64,000 nt of DNA from Bifidobacterium sp. WK041_4_12 (GTDB taxonomy: Bacteria > Actinomycetota > Actinomycetes > Actinomycetales > Bifidobacteriaceae): assembly GCF_041080795.1 (NCBI RefSeq), contig NZ_CP129674.1:930001-994000 (forward strand), read 5' to 3'. The first letter of the stretch is position 1, and each line of letters begins with the position of its first letter. The translations under genes and the position numbers were made by a program. Below the pieces are notes generated by a model. It was not told the DNA's origin, ran no database searches, and saw only the letters and a list, made by a program, of their open reading frames with translations. This document shows, in pieces, positions 58,321 through 64,000 of this stretch.

Positions 58321-59391
58321 TTGCCCGACAATCACATATCGGATTCATCAGAAGAAACGTCTTCTGTCCGTGTCGAATCCGTTTCATCATCCGTTCCCAG
58401 TGCTGGTATTTCGGGGAATACCTCCACATTGCAAGGTCACAGTGTCGTCACACTCGATGACCTTTCAACACAGCAGATCAGCGAGTTGCTTCACAAGGCT
58501 GAATATATCGATTCGCATCGCACACAGGTGATGCATACATGCGATAGCAGGATTCTCGCCACGCTGTTCTATGAGCCAAGCACACGAACCCGTCTCAGCT
58601 TTGAGACAGCCATGCTCCGTCTGGGCGGCAACGTCATCGGCTTTGCAGGTGCACAGCTATCCAGCGTCTCCAAGGGTGAATCCATATCTGACACCTTGAA
58701 AACGGTCAGCAACTATGCCGATGTCGTCGCCATACGTCATCCGAAGGAGGGTGCGGCGCTCGTAGCTTCGAAAGCTGCCTCGGTGCCGGTGATCAATGCC
58801 GGAGATGGCGGTCACATGCATCCGACCCAGACCCTTGCCGATCTGGCAACGCTGACTTCACGCTTCGGCCGAGTCAACAACCTGACGGTCGGGCTGTGCG
58901 GCGACCTGACCTTTGGTCGCACGGTGCACTCGCTTATCTCAACGCTCTGTCGTTTCGGCAATGTCCGTTTTGTGCTCATCAGCCCCGATGAGCTGAAAAC
59001 GCCGCAGTATGTGCTCGACAGAATCAACGACACCCCATCGTGCTCATTCGTGCAGACGCGTGACCTTGTCAGTGTCATCGGAGATCTTGATGTGCTGTAC
59101 ATGACACGAGTGCAGAAGGAACGCTTCTTCAACGAAGACGATTATCTTCGACTGCGCGACACCTACATTCTCGACGAGGACAAGCTCAGTCACGCGAAGC
59201 CGAATATGGCCGTGCTGCATCCATTGCCTCGTGTGAATGAGATTGCCGTCGAAGTGGATAACGACCCGAGAGCAGCATATTTCGAACAGGTGAAGAACGG
59301 CATGCTCATGCGCATGGCATTGGAAAGTTCGGTGCTCGGGGATGAACTGCCCGGCTATGAAGCCTGGTCAGGAAAGGAGGTGCATGCCTGA
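58321..59391 (+). CDS. pyrB: Aspartate carbamoyltransferase, catalytic subunit
   Basis: First committed step of pyrimidine synthesis. Start TTG 58321, with AAAGGTGAGC upstream, gives 356 residues. The first 40 are a Ser-rich tail absent from E. coli PyrB (about 310). Catalytic motifs are FYEPSTRTRLSFE and HPLPRVNEI (about 300-308). TTGTTAACAA, a palindrome at 58249-58258, lies in the 115-base upstream gap; no PyrR-type attenuator is obvious there. The stop overlaps the pyrI start by one base. Confidence 0.95.
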   Translation: MPDNHISDSSEETSSVRVESVSSSVPSAGISGNTSTLQGHSVVTLDDLSTQQISELLHKAEYIDSHRTQVMHTCDSRILATLFYEPSTRTRLSFETAMLRLGGNVIGFAGAQLSSVSKGESISDTLKTVSNYADVVAIRHPKEGAALVASKAASVPVINAGDGGHMHPTQTLADLATLTSRFGRVNNLTVGLCGDLTFGRTVHSLISTLCRFGNVRFVLISPDELKTPQYVLDRINDTPSCSFVQTRDLVSVIGDLDVLYMTRVQKERFFNEDDYLRLRDTYILDEDKLSHAKPNMAVLHPLPRVNEIAVEVDNDPRAAYFEQVKNGMLMRMALESSVLGDELPGYEAWSGKEVHA

Positions 59392-59810
59392 TGGAGGTTA
59401 CCAGCGTCACCAACGGCATCATCATCGACCATGTACCTGCGGGAACGGCACTGAAGGTACTGCAGTTCCTGCATATCGATCCAGCCAAGACAAAGCTCGC
59501 ACTGATCATGAACGCAAGCAGCCAGCGGTATGGCTCCAAGGACATCATCAAGATCGAGGATGAAACAAGCGTCGATCTGAACGTGCTCAGCCTCATCGCC
59601 CGCCAGGCAACCGTGGATGTCGTCAAGGGTGGCAAGATCATCGACAAGCAGCAGCCAAGTCTGCCAGAGCATGTGGTGAACGTCATCAGCTGCACCAACC
59701 CGCGTTGCGTCACGACAACCGAGCATGGCATTGACCAACTGTTCCACCTGATGCACACCAAACGTCAGGAATATCGCTGCGACTATTGCGACGAGGAGGC
59801 CAAATTCTGA
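59391..59810 (+). CDS. pyrI: Aspartate carbamoyltransferase, regulatory subunit
   Basis: Protein of 139 residues that binds CTP/ATP and tunes PyrB. The zinc domain has CTNPRC and CDYC, the four cysteines that bind Zn and contact PyrB. The allosteric domain opens IIIDHVPAGTALKVL. ATG 59391 sits in ATGG overlapping the pyrB stop (TGATGG), and its own stop overlaps the pyrC start. Its presence predicts a PyrB6-PyrI6-type complex with feedback control. Confidence 0.96.
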   Translation: MEVTSVTNGIIIDHVPAGTALKVLQFLHIDPAKTKLALIMNASSQRYGSKDIIKIEDETSVDLNVLSLIARQATVDVVKGGKIIDKQQPSLPEHVVNVISCTNPRCVTTTEHGIDQLFHLMHTKRQEYRCDYCDEEAKF

Positions 59811-61402
59811 TGACTGCCGCATCGATGCAATCACCGCAAGACCATCAACACCCTGCCCATCGTGAGTTTCGCGTGGTATTTCATGGACTGCGCGTATGGG
59901 ATAGCGGTGAGATCATCGATGTGGCATTGCCTCCCGCACCATTGGATCACATTCTGGACGATACCGGCCTGTTTGCTGACCATCGCTCGTCTGGACCATC
60001 CGATGCTGCAACGATTGACATCGACGCATCTGGGCTGACGATTGCACCGGGCTTATGTGACCCCCATGTGCATTTCCGTGATCCGGGGCAACGCGACAAG
60101 GAAGACATGCTGTCGGGCTGCCGCTCCGCAGCTGCCGGGGGCTTCACGAGCGTGCTGCTGATGCCAAACACGTCACCAGCCATGGATGGCAAGCGCATCC
60201 GCACCGGTCAAGATCATGAAAGCGTTTCGGCTTCAGACGCTCACGGCAGACAAGAAGTGACACAGGCGGGTTTCGATTCGGTTATCGACTATGTCCAGCA
60301 CTATGCGCAATCCCATCAGGTCACGCTGCCGGCTAAATACCTGCTGAGCGTCTGCGCAAGTGTTAACAGAGCGGGCGTCGAGGCCAGTGACCCCGGCGAT
60401 TGGAAGGGGTATCTGCGTGACTCGGTTCGCCAGCTCACGCCCGGACACGCGATGCGCGAGCATCCAGTGGTGGCCATCAGCGATGACGGTTCGGCGGTCA
60501 CGTCCCAGACCCTGGCGGACGTTGGCAGACATGCCAGACGATACTCGCTTCCCATTCTTGACCACTGTGAACATCATGACAGTGGAGTCATGAATGAAGG
60601 GCAGACATCGCGCAGCATGGGACTGCCAGGCATCCCCGCTTCCACGGAGTTGAAGATCGTTGCCCGAGACATCGAATTCGCTCGCAGCACCGGCATCCAT
60701 ATGCATCTGCAGCATGTCAGCACCGCGCTTGCATTCGACGCGATCCGCAAAGCCAAGGCTGAAGGGTTACCAATTAGCTGCGAGACTGCACCGCACTATC
60801 TTGCTCTCTGCGATGAGGATGTGAAACGCTTTGGCACGATGGCGAAGATGAATCCGCCTCTGCGAAGCGCGGCGGACCGTGACGCAACCCTGGCCGCCAT
60901 AGCCGATGGCACGGTGGATATGCTCGCAACCGATCATGCGCCCCATACGATTCTCGAGAAGGAGCGGAGCATGATGGAATCGCCCAACGGCATCATTGGA
61001 TTGGAAACCGCCTATGGCGTGTGCCACAGGGTTTTGGTCGATGGTGGGGTGATAGATGACGCTCGACTGATCGAACTGATGTCGCTTGCGCCGGCGAAGC
61101 TCATGGGCGTTGAGGCGCCCGATGTTTCGGCGCTGCTAAACGCATGCGACGATGGACGCAATTCTCGCAGCGGCAGGCGCATGCTTGATCTGAGCAAGGT
61201 GAACGATGCTCATGCTCAGGATTTCACCATGCTGGACACGACTGAAGCATGGGTTGTCGAATCTCAGGACTTCCACTCGAAGGCGCGCAATACGCCTTTC
61301 CAAGGGATGTCAGTGTCTGGCAGAGCCCAGATGACCGTAGTCGATGCTGCCATCGCCTTCAACCGTCTGCCCGTGACGCGGCTCATGCAGGCAGACAGAT
61401 AG
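59810..61402 (+). CDS. pyrC: Dihydroorotase
   Basis: Cyclises carbamoyl aspartate to dihydroorotate. ATG 59810 overlaps the pyrI stop and has GAGGAGG upstream. The 530 residues exceed the usual 420-450 of class I enzymes; extra length comes from a polar N-terminus, a 50-residue loop after the metal motif (about 140-185) and a C-terminal insert (about 440-465). Metal ligands are in CDPHVHFRDPG; further conserved motifs are LMPNTSPA, DHCEHHD, MHLQHVS, TAPHYL and ATDHAPHT. pyrF follows after 65 bases. Confidence 0.94.
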   Translation: MTAASMQSPQDHQHPAHREFRVVFHGLRVWDSGEIIDVALPPAPLDHILDDTGLFADHRSSGPSDAATIDIDASGLTIAPGLCDPHVHFRDPGQRDKEDMLSGCRSAAAGGFTSVLLMPNTSPAMDGKRIRTGQDHESVSASDAHGRQEVTQAGFDSVIDYVQHYAQSHQVTLPAKYLLSVCASVNRAGVEASDPGDWKGYLRDSVRQLTPGHAMREHPVVAISDDGSAVTSQTLADVGRHARRYSLPILDHCEHHDSGVMNEGQTSRSMGLPGIPASTELKIVARDIEFARSTGIHMHLQHVSTALAFDAIRKAKAEGLPISCETAPHYLALCDEDVKRFGTMAKMNPPLRSAADRDATLAAIADGTVDMLATDHAPHTILEKERSMMESPNGIIGLETAYGVCHRVLVDGGVIDDARLIELMSLAPAKLMGVEAPDVSALLNACDDGRNSRSGRRMLDLSKVNDAHAQDFTMLDTTEAWVVESQDFHSKARNTPFQGMSVSGRAQMTVVDAAIAFNRLPVTRLMQADR

Positions 61403-61467
61403 CCATAAGACACAAAGCAATCATCACGGAACTGCACATCTGCAAGAGAGTAAAAGGCTGAACACAT

Positions 61468-62475
61468 ATGGACAGACTCGTCGAAGCCATACGAAGATTC
61501 GACAATCCGAGCGTCGTGGGCTTGGATCCCACTACGGCGCTGCTGCCTGCACCATTGCTGGCACAGGCGCGCGACACCGCGGGAGCAACCAACACCATCA
61601 AGGGGCGCGCACTGTGGGCAGCGTCGGTAGCTGCGCAATTCGTGGACTTTAACCAAAGCGTCATCAACGCGGTGAAGGATATCGTTCCTGCCGTAAAGGT
61701 GCAGATTGCCATGTACGAGGCTCTCGGACCAGTCGGTGTGTCTGCATACGTTGAGACCTGCCGCGCGGCGAATCAGGCAGGGCTGTACGTGATCGGTGAC
61801 ATCAAGCGAGGTGACATCGGTTCGACAGCCGCAGCGTATGCGTCTCACCTTTCGGGCATACCATGCCCGGATAGCGAGATATCTACCTCTGCAACCGAGA
61901 AGGAACTTCGCTCCTTCCCTTGGTATGAGGATTCGGTAACCGTCAACCCCTATCTTGGTTCGGACGGCATCATGCCCTTCGTGGACGCTGCCCAGCAGAG
62001 CGACAAGGACATATTCGTCCTCGTGCGGACTTCAAACCCCTCAAGCGATGAATTCCAGGAACTGATAACCGACGACAATCGACGCGTATACGAGCAGGTT
62101 GCCGACAAGGTTGTGCAATGGGGCTCCGACACGGTCGGCGAGCAGGGCTTTTCCAGGGTGGGAGCCGTGGTGGGAGCTACGCATCCGAGCGTGGGCGCAT
62201 CGCTCAGGGCACGAATGCCGCAGGCCATGTTCCTGATACCCGGATACGGCGCACAGGGTGGCACAGCGTCTGACGTGGCAGCTATGTTTGATGTTCATGG
62301 TGAAGGCGCGATCGTGAACTCCTCACGTGGCATTATCGGTGCTTGGCGCACAGATCCGGCATGCAATTCGCAGCTTTCCGTCGAAGATGCTCTGCAGCTC
62401 GTAGGCAAGCACGCCCGTCGAGCCGCGCTCGATATGAGAGATTCGTTGAACACAGCACTGAAGGAAAGGTCTTGA
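61468..62475 (+). CDS. pyrF: Orotidine 5'-phosphate decarboxylase
   Basis: Last step to UMP. Type 2 OMP decarboxylase of 335 residues, longer than the 270-280 typical of mycobacteria. The catalytic motif is IGDIKRGDIGSTA (Lys and two Asp), VGLDPTTALLP opens the barrel, and TVNPYLGSDG and VGATHPS are phosphate-site segments. The insert CPDSEISTSATEKELRS is part of the extra length. The stop overlaps the pyrK start region. Confidence 0.95.
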   Translation: MDRLVEAIRRFDNPSVVGLDPTTALLPAPLLAQARDTAGATNTIKGRALWAASVAAQFVDFNQSVINAVKDIVPAVKVQIAMYEALGPVGVSAYVETCRAANQAGLYVIGDIKRGDIGSTAAAYASHLSGIPCPDSEISTSATEKELRSFPWYEDSVTVNPYLGSDGIMPFVDAAQQSDKDIFVLVRTSNPSSDEFQELITDDNRRVYEQVADKVVQWGSDTVGEQGFSRVGAVVGATHPSVGASLRARMPQAMFLIPGYGAQGGTASDVAAMFDVHGEGAIVNSSRGIIGAWRTDPACNSQLSVEDALQLVGKHARRAALDMRDSLNTALKERS

Positions 62476-63380
62476 CGTTGACCCAATTCATTCCCACACA
62501 CACCGAGCCGCGTCAGGGGATTCCCACCGATGAATCGCATGGCGTTTCAGATGCCTGTCAGTGCAGCGAGCATGGCGACGGCATGCTCATCGACGGCAAG
62601 CGCTATCTTCCGTCAAGGCGAACGGTTCCCGTCGTCAGCGTCAGGCAGCTCGATCAAGGTGTGGTCGAGCTTGTCATCCGTGACCGGTACATGGCCGAAC
62701 ATGGCAAGCCCGCTCAGTTCGCCAACCTCTTTACCCATGATGGGCTGCGTCAGATGCCTCGTCCCTTTGGCATCTGTGAGATTCACGGTGACGAGGTCAG
62801 CTTCATATTCGCAATCGTGGGTGCTGGAACGGCGCAATTCGCACAGATGAAGGCGGGGGATACCATCGACGTGCTGGGCCCCTTGGGCAAGACATTCGAC
62901 CTGTCCGACCCTGGCGCACGCTACATTCTCGTTGGTGGAGGGCTGGGAGTGCCGCCGCTGATTCAGGCTGCCCAGTATCTGCACGATTCCGGACGAGGTG
63001 AAAGCACCACTGCCATCTTCGGATATCGCAAGCATCATTTTGCCGATGCGATTGTCAGTCAGTATTGCGATGATGTGCGCAGCATCGACGAGGAACAGGG
63101 TAATGTCATCACCGTTCTCGACCGGATGGATGCAGAACTCACGCAGTCTTCAGCCCCTGTCGTCATGCTCTCGTGCGGTCCCACGCCGATGATGAAGGCT
63201 GTGGCATTCTGGGCTTCAAGCCGGGGCATTGCCACGCAGTTCAATCTGGAGGAGCGCATGGGCTGCGGCTATGGCACCTGCGTCGTATGCGTGGTTGATA
63301 CGATTCATGGCCGAAAGAAAATATGCATGGACGGCCCTGTATTCAGCGCTCAGGAATTGGGATGGGAGCAGACACGATGA
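62472..63380 (+). CDS. pyrK: Dihydroorotate dehydrogenase electron-transfer subunit
   Basis: FAD- and [2Fe-2S]-containing partner of PyrD type 1B that passes electrons to NAD. The frame opens without ATG; TTG 62472 overlaps the pyrF stop (TTGA) and TTG 62478 is six bases further. AAGGAAAGG precedes both, so the start is uncertain. About 302 residues. The ferredoxin-reductase-like fold has ILVGGGLGVPPLIQAA and LSCGPTPMMKA. The cluster cysteines are in MGCGYGTCVVC plus a later Cys in KKICMDGP. The first 55 residues or so are polar and not conserved. The stop overlaps the pyrD start (ATGA). Confidence 0.93.
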   Translation: MTLTQFIPTHTEPRQGIPTDESHGVSDACQCSEHGDGMLIDGKRYLPSRRTVPVVSVRQLDQGVVELVIRDRYMAEHGKPAQFANLFTHDGLRQMPRPFGICEIHGDEVSFIFAIVGAGTAQFAQMKAGDTIDVLGPLGKTFDLSDPGARYILVGGGLGVPPLIQAAQYLHDSGRGESTTAIFGYRKHHFADAIVSQYCDDVRSIDEEQGNVITVLDRMDAELTQSSAPVVMLSCGPTPMMKAVAFWASSRGIATQFNLEERMGCGYGTCVVCVVDTIHGRKKICMDGPVFSAQELGWEQTR

Positions 63381-64000
63381 CCTACGAGCTAACTGCATCG
63401 TTGCAACACGATCAGGTGCAGCACGACCAGACGATGCGCGAGCAAGTTTCGCATGACCAAGTTTCGCACGAATCGCAGGCATCGCTTCGAGACATGATGA
63501 CCAGACCGTGGAAGCATCCAACGATTGTTGCAGGCGTCCCATGGAAAAACCCCGTTGGAACGGCTTCCGGAACCTTCAACGTCGAAGCGTGCAGCAGATT
63601 CTACGATGTGACGCAGATGGGAGCCGTGAGCACCAAGGGCGTTTCCATCATTCCCTGGGAAGGCAATCCCACGCCACGAACCGCTGAAACCCCAGCGGGA
63701 ACGGTGAATTCCGTCGGGTTGCAGAATCCAGGTCTCGACCATTATCTTGCCAACGATCTTCCTGTGTTGAAGCGCATGGGTGCGAATGTCATCACCAATG
63801 TGGCAGGTCACAGCGATGAAGACTACAAGCAGGTGGTCGAACGTCTCGCCGACCAGCCGTGTGACATGCTCGAAATCAATGTCAGCTGCCCCAACGTCTC
63901 TCATGGCGGCATGTCGGTGGGCACCGACGCCAAGGCCTTGCACCGTCTTATCGGCGAGTTGCGCGAGCTCACTGACAAGCCGATGATCGTCAAGCTCTCT
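63377..64000 (+). CDS. pyrD: Dihydroorotate dehydrogenase type 1B, 5' part
   Basis: Oxidises dihydroorotate to orotate. The frame opens at ATG 63377, overlapping the pyrK stop, and runs through the window end without a stop (208 codons seen). The first 40 residues are a His-, Asp-, Gln-rich tail with a QVSHD/QVSHE duplication. From VPWKNPVGTASGTFN the class 1 barrel begins; INVSCPNV holds the catalytic Cys of class 1 enzymes. Together with pyrK this is the NAD-linked 1B form, suited to fermentative life without quinones. Confidence 0.93.
   Translation, partial: MTYELTASLQHDQVQHDQTMREQVSHDQVSHESQASLRDMMTRPWKHPTIVAGVPWKNPVGTASGTFNVEACSRFYDVTQMGAVSTKGVSIIPWEGNPTPRTAETPAGTVNSVGLQNPGLDHYLANDLPVLKRMGANVITNVAGHSDEDYKQVVERLADQPCDMLEINVSCPNVSHGGMSVGTDAKALHRLIGELRELTDKPMIVKLS
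63443..63472 (+). repeat. Tandem 15-base duplication in the pyrD 5' region
   Basis: CAAGTTTCGCATGAC (63443-63457) and CAAGTTTCGCACGAA (63458-63472) encode QVSHD-QVSHE in the non-conserved N-terminal tail of PyrD. Confidence 0.9.

Overview
This window is a chromosomal core segment from a high-GC Gram-positive bacterium. The protein sequences point to the Bifidobacteriaceae, most likely Bifidobacterium. The L-lactate dehydrogenase has 320 codons and the residue pattern I associate with bifidobacterial Ldh. MraZ carries the long N-terminal extension I associate with bifidobacteria. The lexA / LysM inhibitor / nrdR block, GlnA2-type glutamine synthetase, HelD helicase and GlgA/GlgM-type glycosyltransferase are actinobacterial. 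I cannot name the species. I saw no tRNA, rRNA, CRISPR array, insertion sequence or prophage. No stretch over about 225 bases lacks a gene.

Layout. 1-4.3 kb: end of the histidine operon (hisB end, an acidic repeat-bearing protein, hisH, hisA/priA), then glnA. 4.5-10.4 kb, minus strand: a cysteine-rich membrane-anchored exported protein, the HrpA helicase and an RsmC-like methyltransferase. 10.6-14.3 kb: hflX, ldh with its terminator, and a CDF metal exporter. 14.5-16.4 kb: SOS module of lexA facing a LysM cell-division inhibitor across three LexA boxes, then nrdR. 16.6-20.1 kb, minus strand: helD and serA, probably one transcript. 20.2-35.3 kb: dcw cluster (mraZ, rsmH, ftsL, ftsI, a MurE-like pseudoenzyme, murF, mraY, murD, ftsW, murG, murC, ftsQ), headed by four 10-base MraZ-box repeats and without ftsZ. 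35.3-36.4 kb: an orphan DUF559-type nuclease gene between two related long hairpins. 36.4-39.4 kb: dtd, rpsT, lepA. 39.5-47.6 kb: hemW, gltB, gltD and a small membrane protein. 47.8-51.7 kb: an actinobacterial glycogen/maltosyl synthase, a lone ABC ATPase, trmI and a SixA-type phosphatase. 51.8-58.2 kb: metE, metF and glnE. 58.3-64 kb: pyrimidine operon pyrB-pyrI-pyrC-pyrF-pyrK-pyrD, with pyrD running off the end.

How the genes work together. Nitrogen assimilation is well represented (glnA, gltBD, glnE), next to amino-acid and one-carbon synthesis (his, ser, met) and pyrimidine synthesis through the NAD-linked, PyrK-dependent PyrD used by fermentative bacteria. The dcw genes make lipid II and the divisome core. 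The LysM inhibitor presumably pauses division when LexA is cleaved.

The least ordinary points are the hairpin-flanked nuclease gene, one hairpin of which supplies that gene's last codons and stop; the MurE-like protein with no ATP-binding loop; a recurring 15-base tandem duplication in disordered protein tails; and the MraZ operator array. I found no clearly new multi-gene system. Most of the window is conserved housekeeping DNA.
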